From Crocinitomicaceae bacterium (lineage in GTDB: Bacteria; Bacteroidota; Bacteroidia; Flavobacteriales_D; Crocinitomicaceae), in contig JABURP010000068.1 of NCBI GenBank assembly GCA_014762645.1, forward strand, positions 94,611 through 158,610: a DNA stretch of 64,000 nucleotides, written 5' to 3'. Below are positions 37,286-45,555 of this stretch, one piece after another. The translations under genes were made by a program, and so were the position numbers. The notes below the pieces were generated by a model, which had not been told where the DNA came from, ran no database searches, and worked only from the letters and a program-made list of their open reading frames with translations. Every line of letters begins with the position of its first letter. The first letter of the stretch is position 1.

Positions 37286-37321
37286 AAGTAGGTTGCGCAC
37301 TCGTCAGGAGACGAGCGCGAG
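37286..37321. repeat. REP-like inverted repeat, right copy 2
   Basis: Exact reverse complement of 35829-35864 over 36 bases. Its palindromic core is 37296-37319. Together with the left copy it brackets about 1.5 kb holding one gene. Confidence 0.9.
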
Positions 37322-37396
37322 TGTAAGTAGATTTCGGGACTGCGGGAGCAGCGGAGCAACAGAAAATGAACTAATACAAACAAAACAGCCTGTTTT

Positions 37397-37431
37397 TAAA
37401 GTCCTTTTGTTCAAACAATTGGACTTTTTTT
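37397..37431 (+). terminator. Rho-independent terminator
   Basis: Stem AAAGTCC paired with GGACTTT (37398-37404 and 37421-37427), with an inner TTGT/ACAA pairing, then TTTT. It lies beyond the right repeats, so transcription of the cassette gene may run through them. Confidence 0.8.
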
Positions 37432-37487
37432 GTAACCCGTGTTCGAACTTGTCGTAATATGGTGTAACAACAAACAAAAAAACACAA

Positions 37488-38471
37488 ATGAAAAGGCTGA
37501 TCTTATTATCGGGTTTGCTGTTCACAGTTTCACTTGCAAAAGCAGATAATCAGAAAGTACGTAAGTACACTACTGAGGATTATATTGATCTCTGGAAGAT
37601 CACAGCAATTGAACAGATGAACGAATATCAGATTCCGGCGAGTATTACACTGGCTCAGGGAATCCTTGAAAGTGCTAATGGCAACAGCCGTCTGGCGCGG
37701 GAAGGTAACAATCACTTTGGAATTAAATGCCACAAGAACTGGGATGGAGGACGTATTTTTGAGGATGATGATGAAGAGAATGAATGTTTTAGAAAATACG
37801 AAAATGCCTCGCAATCTTACGAAGATCACTCCGTTTTCTTGACATCAAGGAGTAGATATGCTAAATTGTTTGAACTAAGTTTAACTGATTATAAAGGTTG
37901 GGCGAGGGGCTTAAAAAGCGCGGGCTACGCTACAAACCCTAAATATGCTCATCTTTTGATTGATATTATTGAGAAGTTTGACCTGGCCAAATACGACAAT
38001 ATGCCGTATTTACCTGCAGAAGAACGCGGAGACCTAACCGTTCATGTGGATGAACCGTTAACTCGAGTAGATGAGCCTAAAGACATTGAAGATGAGAAGA
38101 TTGTGCAATTCGAAGTCAGGTCCGCTAAACATGAAGTGAAACTTAATAAGTACAGGGCTCGTTACATTAGGGTGCACAAAGGTGATACCTATTATAGAAT
38201 TGCCCAGGAATTTGATTTAGGACTTTGGCAACTGTATAAATACAACGATTTGGGTAAAAGAGACGTCTTAAGAGAAGGAGAGATCATTTATCTGGATCCA
38301 AAAAGAAATAAAGCGAGAAGAGGAAATAACGTGTACATTTGTGATAAACCTATGACACTGAGGGATGTAGCTCAAATTGAAGGATTGAAGTTGAAGAAAC
38401 TATTAAAATACAATTTCGGCACAGAAGCCGACGCAACATTACCAGCAGGTACAAAGGTTATCCTCCGATAA
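37488..38471 (+). CDS. Glucosaminidase (FlgJ/LytG-like) with LysM domains
   Basis: 327-residue exported peptidoglycan hydrolase. The signal peptide ends near residue 19 (SLAKA). The glucosaminidase domain covers about 30-170, with catalytic Glu61 in QGILESANGNSRLA, followed by GNNHFGIKCHKNWDG and the tail KSAGYATNPKYAHLLIDII. It should cleave after N-acetylglucosamine in glycan strands. A linker (DEPLTRVDEP) leads to a LysM domain at about 222-268 (VHKGDTYYRIAQEF) and a second, weaker one at about 278-327. LysM anchors it to peptidoglycan. It is monocistronic, ending at a strong hairpin terminator. Confidence 0.9.
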   Translation: MKRLILLSGLLFTVSLAKADNQKVRKYTTEDYIDLWKITAIEQMNEYQIPASITLAQGILESANGNSRLAREGNNHFGIKCHKNWDGGRIFEDDDEENECFRKYENASQSYEDHSVFLTSRSRYAKLFELSLTDYKGWARGLKSAGYATNPKYAHLLIDIIEKFDLAKYDNMPYLPAEERGDLTVHVDEPLTRVDEPKDIEDEKIVQFEVRSAKHEVKLNKYRARYIRVHKGDTYYRIAQEFDLGLWQLYKYNDLGKRDVLREGEIIYLDPKRNKARRGNNVYICDKPMTLRDVAQIEGLKLKKLLKYNFGTEADATLPAGTKVILR

Positions 38472-38885
38472 TCGTGAATCGACAGGAGGGTTTTTGGTTT
38501 GTTGTTGGGAAAGGAGTCCATTGGGCTCCTTTCCGTCTTTTATACCCTATGCATTTTTGAACTGTCCATTCATCATAACTGATCCCTAAATCGTTTAATT
38601 TGGTTTTTATTCTTGAAATTTTATCACGTATTTTTTAGTTGAAGAATACAAGATTTGATCGGCTTTGGATTTGATTATTATCCTGTACATTAATCTATTA
38701 AATCCATAGAGAATTAGAATAAACTGCTGAGTCAATGATTACTACACTTTAATCAAGTCATTTATCGAATTTTGAATTTCCATCAACGATTTTCCATTGA
38801 ATCTCGTTATCTTTATTACAAGAAACTATTGTAATCCTATCAAATTGAGCAGAGAGAAGTAGTTTCCACCCAGAAAACTGTAAAC
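38472..38885. other. Intergenic region after glucosaminidase
   Basis: 414 bases with a strong terminator near its start (38508-38541) and a TATCTTTA box (38808-38815) about 70 bases ahead of the next start. The middle is AT-rich. I see no gene or RNA structure in it. Confidence 0.5.
38508..38541 (+). terminator. Rho-independent terminator
   Basis: A 9-base perfect stem, GGAAAGGAG with CTCCTTTCC, is extended by CC/GG around ATT. A GTCTTTT tail follows. Confidence 0.85.
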
Positions 38886-40424
38886 ATGAAACCGTCAACT
38901 GAATTATTTTCACTTATTAAATCCCTGACCAAGTCGGAGAAGAGATTTTTTAAACTGAATTCTTCACTTCAAACCGGGGAAAAGAACTATCTGAAGATCT
39001 TTGATTTCATTGAAAAGCAAAAGAAGTATGATGAAGAGGAGCTAAAAGATCATTTTAAAAATGAAACCTTCATCAAACATTTACCTTCCGAAAAAAATCA
39101 CCTCTACAAACTCCTGTTGAAGAGTTTACGGGCCTACTACTCAGACAGAACAGTAAGTTCACAACTCAAACAAGAGATAAAAAATGTAGAGATCCTCTTT
39201 AAAAAGGCACTTTACAAAGAATGTAACAAATTCGTAAAGCGTGCCAAGTCACTGGCTCAGAAATACGAGAAATTCTATTACTGGTTTGAGTTGATCAACT
39301 GGGAAAAGAAACTACTGGAAGAAGCGTATGAATCAGGGGTGTTTTCAGCAGATCTGGACAAATTAATAGAAGAAGAAGCAGAAGTTATTGAAAAACTGAG
39401 GAATCTAGCCGAGTATCACATTCTGTATTCAAAGATCAACTACATTTTCAGATCTGGTGGTTTTACACGTAATGAGAAGGAACGTGAAATTGTGGCGGGA
39501 ATAGCCGATTATCACCTGATTAAAGGAAAAAACACGGCTCTTTCTACCAGGGCCACAACAATATGTTACTACATCAAAGGACTTTGTGCGGCTTCTATGC
39601 GGGATTATGAAGATGCACTGGTAAACTTCAAGAAGGCCAAGTCTGTGATGGATGCAAAACCCAACATTAAAGCAGATCTTCAAACCCGCTATATCTATAC
39701 GCTTAATTTCTTGTTGCATTGTTACATTGATAGTCACCGTTACGGACAGGCAGAGGATGTGATCAATCAACTGAAGGGTCTTCGTACGGATAAATCATAC
39801 AGTTCACTGGATGCCAGCGTTCGTTTATTCACTTCCATTTATATTGGTGAAATGCAGCTCTACAGCAGGCAGGGAGAATTCAAGAAAACACTGGAACTTA
39901 TTCCGGAAATTGAAGCCGGTTTGGAAAAATACGGAGACAAGATCAACAAAGAAAAACTCTTGTTATTTACCTACAATACGGCCTATGCTTATTTCGGTGT
40001 AGGTGAATTCCGAAAAGCTTTGAGACACATTAACGAAGTACTCAATGACAATGAGAAAATGTTGCGACAGGACATCTATTCCTTCTCGCGAATCTTTAAC
40101 CTTGTGATTCATTTTGAATTGAATAATCATGATTTTCTGGAGTATGACATGAAGTCAACAGCAAGGTATCTCAATAAGCACGAGAAGGATTATGAGGTTG
40201 AAAAATTGTTCATGAAGCAGATGCGATCTTTGGCCAGGGTGAACAATGAAGCGAATCAAAAGCAGGTTTTTATTGAATTCAGTGAAAAACTGGATAAACT
40301 TCTTAAAATCGATCGTGAAAATGTCATTCAGGAATATTTTGATTTAAAAGCCTGGCTACATTCCAAAATTGATGGTGTACCATTTTCAGAAGCGATTAAG
40401 CAAAATCAGGCCGTTGCTACCTAA
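38886..40424 (+). CDS. Conserved cytoplasmic helical-repeat (TPR-like) protein
   Basis: 512 residues, no signal or membrane segment, rich in Lys/Glu and predicted all helical. The N-terminal part (STELFSLIKSLTKSEKRFFKLN) is a pattern I recognise from Bacteroidota conserved proteins without assigned function. The middle contains TPR-like helices (DYEDALVNFKKAKSVM, YGQAEDVINQLKGL, ALRHINEVLND). It probably serves as a protein-interaction scaffold. A lone gene, convergent with ribB (32-base gap). Confidence 0.72.
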   Translation: MKPSTELFSLIKSLTKSEKRFFKLNSSLQTGEKNYLKIFDFIEKQKKYDEEELKDHFKNETFIKHLPSEKNHLYKLLLKSLRAYYSDRTVSSQLKQEIKNVEILFKKALYKECNKFVKRAKSLAQKYEKFYYWFELINWEKKLLEEAYESGVFSADLDKLIEEEAEVIEKLRNLAEYHILYSKINYIFRSGGFTRNEKEREIVAGIADYHLIKGKNTALSTRATTICYYIKGLCAASMRDYEDALVNFKKAKSVMDAKPNIKADLQTRYIYTLNFLLHCYIDSHRYGQAEDVINQLKGLRTDKSYSSLDASVRLFTSIYIGEMQLYSRQGEFKKTLELIPEIEAGLEKYGDKINKEKLLLFTYNTAYAYFGVGEFRKALRHINEVLNDNEKMLRQDIYSFSRIFNLVIHFELNNHDFLEYDMKSTARYLNKHEKDYEVEKLFMKQMRSLARVNNEANQKQVFIEFSEKLDKLLKIDRENVIQEYFDLKAWLHSKIDGVPFSEAIKQNQAVAT

Positions 40425-40456
40425 AAGGAATTTAGCTTTTGTGAATCAGGGTTGTT

Positions 40457-41575
40457 CTATTTAAACGGAACAATTTCTTCCACCTCAAGACCATACATAT
40501 CAATTACATGGCTGTTGGTTTTTGCACTGCTGGAGATAAGACGCATGCGGTTTACTCCAAATTGATGCAAAATCTGTGCACCTACACCATAATCCTTTTT
40601 ATCTGCCTTAGGCGTTATCTCACCACTGTACGACTTTAGCTTGTCGATTAATCCAATTTGTTTTTCTGCTTGTTGCATAAACAGCAGCAAACCTTTGCCT
40701 TCTTCGTTTATCATTTGCAAGGCTGCACTTAGCTTAGATTGTTTATCTGAACGAACAGCATCAAGCAGGTTGTGTGTAAAAGATGAAGATTCTACCCGAA
40801 CTAAAACCGGTTCGTCTTCTTTCCATTCTCCTTTAACAAATGCAAGATGTTCCTCATCTGTGGTGGTTTGTCTGAATGCCACCAGTTTGAAATCACCCCA
40901 GAGTGTTTTCAGATCGGTTTCAACAATTTTCTCAATTAGAGATTCCGTTTGCATCCGGTAGGAGATCAAATCTGCTATAGAAATGATTTTCAGGTCAAAC
41001 TTTTTGGCAATTTCACGAAGTTCCGGTAAACGCGCCATGGTTCCGTCTTCGTTCATGATCTCTACCAAAACACCTGCAGGTTCAAATCCTGCTAATCGAG
41101 CAAGGTCTATAGTAGCTTCGGTATGCCCCGCGCGTCTTAAAACGCCACCTTTCTTTGCCCGTAAAGGGAAAATATGTCCGGGTTTTCCTAATTCATCAGG
41201 TTTAATATTAGGATCAATTAACGCCTGAACTGTTTTTGCCCTATCAGCGGCTGAAATTCCGGTGGTACAACCATGCCCGATAAGGTCAACCGAAACGGTG
41301 AATGGGGTTTCATAAGCAGCACTGTTGGCCTGAACCATCATCTCCAATCCCAACCGGTCACAATCTTCTTCCATTAATGGTGCACAAATCAAACCGCGAC
41401 CATGTGTGGCCATAAAGTTGATGATTTCCGGTGTTACATTTCTAGCGGCTGTAAGAAAATCTCCTTCGTTTTCTCTGTCTTCGTCATCCACTACAATGAT
41501 GACTTTCCCAGCCTTTATGTCTTCTATGGCTTCTTCTATTGTATTCAATTCTACGGTAGATTCAACAGTGTTCAT
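40457..41575 (-). CDS. ribB: 3,4-dihydroxy-2-butanone-4-phosphate synthase with degenerate RibA-like domain
   Basis: The N-terminal domain (about 1-205) is a complete RibB enzyme making the four-carbon unit of riboflavin from ribulose 5-phosphate: VDDEDRENEGDF acidic loop, GLICAPL, HGCTTGISAADRA, RAKKGGVLRRAGHTEA. Residues about 210-372 align with GTP cyclohydrolase II (RibA), but the zinc-Cys cluster (SECLTGD and the RCDCG segment in E. coli RibA) is replaced by VESSSFTHN and RSDKQSK near residues 261-277. The catalytic EGR of the QEGRNIG loop is replaced by AEKQIG. The second activity is therefore almost certainly lost. A -7 box lies 4 bases ahead of the ATG. Confidence 0.92.
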   Translation of the reverse strand: MNTVESTVELNTIEEAIEDIKAGKVIIVVDDEDRENEGDFLTAARNVTPEIINFMATHGRGLICAPLMEEDCDRLGLEMMVQANSAAYETPFTVSVDLIGHGCTTGISAADRAKTVQALIDPNIKPDELGKPGHIFPLRAKKGGVLRRAGHTEATIDLARLAGFEPAGVLVEIMNEDGTMARLPELREIAKKFDLKIISIADLISYRMQTESLIEKIVETDLKTLWGDFKLVAFRQTTTDEEHLAFVKGEWKEDEPVLVRVESSSFTHNLLDAVRSDKQSKLSAALQMINEEGKGLLLFMQQAEKQIGLIDKLKSYSGEITPKADKKDYGVGAQILHQFGVNRMRLISSSAKTNSHVIDMYGLEVEEIVPFK

Positions 41576-41579
41576 AGTG

Positions 41580-41587
41580 CAAAAATA
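41580..41587 (-). promoter_or_regulatory. -7 box almost at the ribB start codon
   Basis: Minus-strand TATTTTTG is an exact TAnnTTTG match and is separated from the ATG by only CACT. Initiation about 5-7 bases downstream would start the RNA at or next to the ATG. No FMN riboswitch fits in the 51-base gap. Confidence 0.55.
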
Positions 41588-41626
41588 CGTCTTTTTTAAT
41601 CTTTGACAGTTCTGAGATGATATTGC

Positions 41627-42793
41627 TTACGATTTTGTTTCGAAAACAGCTTCGAGTTTACGAACAGATTTCTCCCAGGAAAAGTTCTCTTTAACGAATT
41701 CCCGGCCTTTAATTGAGAGGCTTTCTCGTAACTCTGAGTTTTCTAAAAGTTGGCGGATTAATGTTCTGAATGCTTCGGCTGTATCTGCAATTAATAAATG
41801 CTCACCATCCTTTGCGTTTAATGCGTTATTGACCAGTGAGGTGGTAATACAAGGTAATCCCAGTGCCATGGCTTCCAGTAATTTGTTTTGTAATCCGGTT
41901 CCTATAAAAAGCGGCGCGACAAATATCTTACCGGATAAGTAGGCTTCCCGAATATCATCTATCCAGCCTGTTACTTCAATTTTTCCGGGATCATGCAGAT
42001 CTTGAACCTTTTGGTGCGGAGATGCGCCAGCCAGTACCAGTGACACATTTTGTGGCAATTCAGGGAGTATATTATGCGCAATGAATTCGGCGCATTGAAT
42101 ATTGGGCGGATAGTTCATATTTCCCGTAAATACAAGGTCATAAGCTGGTTTTATCTCTGATTTAAAATCAACAAAATCCTCAGAAATACCATTTTCAACC
42201 ACAGCAATTTCTAGTCTGGATGGATGATTGATGAGTTCTCTATCCTGATCAGATATGATCACGTGATGATCAAAGAAATCAAAAATCCGGTTCTCGTATT
42301 CACTTAAACGTTTTCCTTCAGACAGGAACATGCGTTTACGAAAGCCCTTTGAAGTTGCCGCTCTTCGGAACATGCCTTTACTCAACGCATCCTGATAATC
42401 TATTGTTTTTGGGATGTTGTGGATGTTTTTTACGTATTCTGCTGTTCTTATCAGCTGGCAATAGATATGATCGGGTTGAATTTCCTGAATTTTTTGCTGG
42501 ATTTTTCGGTTAATGCCTGATTGATAGAAATACCCTACCTGATAAGGTTTATCAGAAAATAACTGGATGGCTGTATTCCAATAAATAAGCGGCTTTGAAA
42601 GGTTGAAAATTGAAATTGAAGCGCAAAATGGTTCCAGTTCGGTTTCCCATTCAGCTCTAACCGGCTGATCAGTCAGACAACACAAATGAATCTCATGGTT
42701 TTTGGAGAGTTCCTTTATTTGGTGATATGCACGAAGTTTATCGCCTTTTTCAAGGGGATACGGAAATCGTGATAACAACACAAATAACTTCAT
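41627..42793 (-). CDS. Glycosyltransferase, GT4-like (second of pair)
   Basis: 388-residue GT-B glycosyltransferase with the N-terminal Rossmann start LFVLLSRFPYPLEKGDKLRAYHQI. The C-terminal sugar-nucleotide domain has FTGNMNYPPNIQC, VTGWIDDIREAYLSGKIFVAPLFIGTGLQNKLLEAMA, the last part being the acidic-loop helix that binds the donor. The layout resembles the exopolysaccharide-linked transferases called Stp1 or TIGR03087, without proof of donor. It is translated from a start that overlaps the preceding transferase stop by 4 bases, so it is coupled to it. Confidence 0.85.
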   Translation of the reverse strand: MKLFVLLSRFPYPLEKGDKLRAYHQIKELSKNHEIHLCCLTDQPVRAEWETELEPFCASISIFNLSKPLIYWNTAIQLFSDKPYQVGYFYQSGINRKIQQKIQEIQPDHIYCQLIRTAEYVKNIHNIPKTIDYQDALSKGMFRRAATSKGFRKRMFLSEGKRLSEYENRIFDFFDHHVIISDQDRELINHPSRLEIAVVENGISEDFVDFKSEIKPAYDLVFTGNMNYPPNIQCAEFIAHNILPELPQNVSLVLAGASPHQKVQDLHDPGKIEVTGWIDDIREAYLSGKIFVAPLFIGTGLQNKLLEAMALGLPCITTSLVNNALNAKDGEHLLIADTAEAFRTLIRQLLENSELRESLSIKGREFVKENFSWEKSVRKLEAVFETKS

Positions 42794-43980
42794 TTTTCCT
42801 GGTAAAAATCTATTAGTTTTAGAATAATCTGATCGTTGTCGTAGTGATTTTCTATTAGTTTTCGGGCATTTTTCCCCAGCGAACGAACTTTTTCGGCATT
42901 CCCTGACAAATCTTTAACGGCAGCTGCTATCTGCTTTGCCGTATCAGCAATAATGATGTCTTCACCATTGGTACATGCAATACCTTCGGCTCCTACTGAA
43001 GTAGAAATTACCGCTTTACCACAGGCCATGGCTTCAATGATTTTAATTCGGATTCCACTGCCGGATAGTAAAGGGACGATCATAATATCATGATCCTGCA
43101 TAAAAGTCTTAGCGTTGTCCACCTCACCGTGAACAACTAATTGAGTTGAGTTGAGTTCCTTCAAATAACCCGGCATAGCTCTGCCCGCCAGATGCATGCT
43201 TACATCTTCATCTTTTATCAGAGGTAAAATTTCGTCAACAAACCAGTTAATTCCTTCTTTGTTGGGCTCCCAGTTCATAGCACCAATGTGGAAGAGCTTG
43301 TTCAGTTTGTCCGCTTTGCTTTGAACAAAATCGTATTGTTTCAGGTCAATACCAAAAGGAATCGTAACAATAGGAACCTTACATTTGAAGTCTTTAAAAC
43401 GTTTGGTGTCTTCGTAAGAAATAGCCGCTATTCCATCTACCTCATTGATGGTTTTCATTTCATATTTCTTCAGTTTGGATGCCAGGTGTTTGAGGTACAT
43501 TCTTTTGGCCGTGTTTCCTGTTGAATTTGCCAGGCGTTCCCAAATTAAATGCTCCAGATTATGACTCCGTAATATAATTCTTGCTTTACTTAGTTTGCGG
43601 ATCGTATCGATATAAGGAGTCATAAAGAGACTTTCCAAATGAATGATATCGTATTTGGTTCTTCGTAAAATTTCTATCAGTCTACGGTCAAAATCTGTGG
43701 AGAAAAATCGGTTGACATTGTAGGAATCAGAAGTGACCAGAGCCGAGAAGGCGTCAATAATATTTACACGGGTATCCAGGAAAACAGCTTCAATATCTGT
43801 TTTTTCTTTAAAGTCTTCCGGAATTTCATCCGGTTTAAAAGGATGTTTTTCAGTAGATGCCGTCAGAATTTTCAGATCAATGTCATTGGCAAGTAAACCC
43901 TGTGACAGGGTGTTTATTGCAATACAACCACCATCAATGGAAGGAAAAGGAGGTTTGTGACAGAGTTGAAGAACCTTCAT
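42790..43980 (-). CDS. Glycosyltransferase, GT4-like (first of pair)
   Basis: 396-residue GT-B enzyme. The N-terminal LQLCHKPPFPSIDGGCIAINTL is a glycine-rich acceptor loop. The C-terminal half carries LFHIGAMNWEPNKEGINWFV, then IMIVPLLSGSGIRIKIIEAMACGKAVIST with the donor-binding Glu. It is sister to the following transferase and may have arisen by duplication. It lies 1 base after the LptF/G permease stop, so the order lptF/G-GT-GT forms one operon, suggesting a glycolipid or LPS-type role. Confidence 0.87.
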   Translation of the reverse strand: MKVLQLCHKPPFPSIDGGCIAINTLSQGLLANDIDLKILTASTEKHPFKPDEIPEDFKEKTDIEAVFLDTRVNIIDAFSALVTSDSYNVNRFFSTDFDRRLIEILRRTKYDIIHLESLFMTPYIDTIRKLSKARIILRSHNLEHLIWERLANSTGNTAKRMYLKHLASKLKKYEMKTINEVDGIAAISYEDTKRFKDFKCKVPIVTIPFGIDLKQYDFVQSKADKLNKLFHIGAMNWEPNKEGINWFVDEILPLIKDEDVSMHLAGRAMPGYLKELNSTQLVVHGEVDNAKTFMQDHDIMIVPLLSGSGIRIKIIEAMACGKAVISTSVGAEGIACTNGEDIIIADTAKQIAAAVKDLSGNAEKVRSLGKNARKLIENHYDNDQIILKLIDFYQEK

Positions 43981-43981
43981 C

Positions 43982-45427
43982 TTATTTGTTTCGTCCTAAA
44001 AGTTTACGAAAATACTTTTTATACGCATCCAGATCAAATAAAGACGAATCATTTGCAGCTTTATACGTGAGAAAAATTCCTAAAGGTGTAAGACACATAG
44101 AACTTAACCAGATTCCAACCCAAGGAATTACAAAACCTGATTCGACCATATTTTCCCCCATAATGGTAAGAATATAGTACAGTAGGAAAAATAATGTTGC
44201 AAAAACAAGCGGAGTTCCCAGTCCTCCTTTTTTGATGATCGCTCCTAATGGTGCTCCAATAAAGAACAACACCATTATTGCAAATGATAAGGTGAATTTT
44301 TTGTGCAGTGCCACCACAAACTGTGAAACCGTCATGTACTGGGCTTCCTGAAAGTTCATCTGACCCAATACCATCTCCTTCCTTGACCGCAGTTCATTTT
44401 GTGCGGTTGTCAGTGCTACATCAACTTCCATCTGTTTCATGTCATTGATATTGATAATGGTATCAACCTTCTGGAAACCCTCCGGCATATTTTGTGTTGT
44501 CTTGTTAATACTATCCGGTGGAACAAGTTTCTCGTTAAATATGACCATTCGCTCTGTAAGTATCTGACTAAAATTTTCCTTACTCTTGATATAGGATTTT
44601 TCCAGTGAGTCAATGGTTTCACTAAGTTGAATAAAGTTGAGCATTTCAAAATCCCTTTTAAAAAGATCTTCGTTGCTCTTTTGCATTTTGAATCCGGACA
44701 GATCGAATTTAATAATGGCTTCATCAAAAAAGGTCTTTTGATAGGGATATTTGTCTTTTTGAAGTTGACCTACAGGTAGCTTTTCGTACATGGATCCCTG
44801 GGTCAGTTTTAGCAAAAGGAAACGATCATTTTCAGACTTGAGCATGTCTCCCTCTCTGGCTTTGATAGTTTTACCAGCTGAAATGTCTGAATATTCATAG
44901 ATCAGAATACCTTCCAAATGGCCTGTATCATCATTTTTTCTATCCACACGTATGCTGTAGTGATCAATGTCGTTATAGAAAACACCGGGAGTGATACTAA
45001 ATGTGGGTTTTTTCTCCTGTATATCGTAAATGATGGAGCGCCATTTATAATTTGCTATGGGCAGTAAGTAATTCGAAAAATAAAAAGCTCCCAGACTTAA
45101 CAAGAGAACGAAAATGAACATGGGCCGCATAACTTTCATCAATGACAACCCAGCTGACTTTAAAGCGGTGAGTTCATTTTTTTCGGCTAAGTTACCGTAA
45201 GTCATTATTGAAGAGAACAGAACCGCAAGTGGAAGCGCTAATGGAATTAGCATGGCGGAAACATAAAACAACAATTCGAAAAAAATCGACATTTCAAGGC
45301 CTTTTCCCATCAAGTCGTCAATATACTTCCATAGAAACTGCATGATCAGGAAGCACATAGCAATGAAAAACGTGATCAAAAAAGGTCCGATAAACGAACG
45401 TATAATGAAAATGTGTAATCTCTTCAA
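43982..45427 (-). CDS. LptF/LptG family lipopolysaccharide export permease
   Basis: 481-residue inner-membrane protein of the YjgP/YjgQ family: six membrane helices in two groups (about 15-35, 55-75, 100-120; and about 375-395, 405-425, 435-455) with a large beta-jellyroll periplasmic domain between. A dimer of LptF and LptG with LptB extracts LPS from the inner membrane and passes it to LptC. Which of the two this is cannot be decided. A partly coiled insert (SLEKSYIKSKENF to MKQMEVDVALTTAQNELRSRKE) lengthens the periplasmic part compared with E. coli LptF. It is the first gene of the operon with two glycosyltransferases. Confidence 0.88.
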   Translation of the reverse strand: MKRLHIFIIRSFIGPFLITFFIAMCFLIMQFLWKYIDDLMGKGLEMSIFFELLFYVSAMLIPLALPLAVLFSSIMTYGNLAEKNELTALKSAGLSLMKVMRPMFIFVLLLSLGAFYFSNYLLPIANYKWRSIIYDIQEKKPTFSITPGVFYNDIDHYSIRVDRKNDDTGHLEGILIYEYSDISAGKTIKAREGDMLKSENDRFLLLKLTQGSMYEKLPVGQLQKDKYPYQKTFFDEAIIKFDLSGFKMQKSNEDLFKRDFEMLNFIQLSETIDSLEKSYIKSKENFSQILTERMVIFNEKLVPPDSINKTTQNMPEGFQKVDTIININDMKQMEVDVALTTAQNELRSRKEMVLGQMNFQEAQYMTVSQFVVALHKKFTLSFAIMVLFFIGAPLGAIIKKGGLGTPLVFATLFFLLYYILTIMGENMVESGFVIPWVGIWLSSMCLTPLGIFLTYKAANDSSLFDLDAYKKYFRKLLGRNK

Positions 45428-45494
45428 GACGCTTTTATTGTGAATTACGCAATATTAAGCGTAAAAGTATGTAGAAAATGAAGAATTTCGGTAT

Positions 45495-45523
45495 GGTATT
45501 GTCATTGTCTGAATGACAATACC
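45495..45523. repeat. Perfect 12-base inverted repeat between START-like gene and LptF/G permease
   Basis: GGTATTGTCATT pairs with AATGACAATACC around the loop GTCTG. It lies 68 bases ahead of the permease start and 32 bases past the START-like stop. No T-run follows on the minus strand, so it could be a weak terminator, an RNA stabiliser or a protein-binding site. Confidence 0.8.
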
Positions 45524-45555
45524 AGCAATTAGGAAATAAAAATGGTTTTGTGTGA

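Noticed and set aside
37256..37319. CRISPR-like direct repeat pair
   Set aside because: Only two copies, each itself a palindrome with 16 bases between, no cas gene, and an inverted copy on the other side of a gene; this fits REP elements better.
37438..37452. GTTCGAAC resembling a tRNA T-loop
   Set aside because: No acceptor, D or anticodon stem can be formed around it; the preceding sequence is a terminator.
41576..41626. FMN riboswitch ahead of ribB
   Set aside because: The gap is only 51 bases and the -7 box is 4 bases from the ATG, leaving no room for the aptamer.
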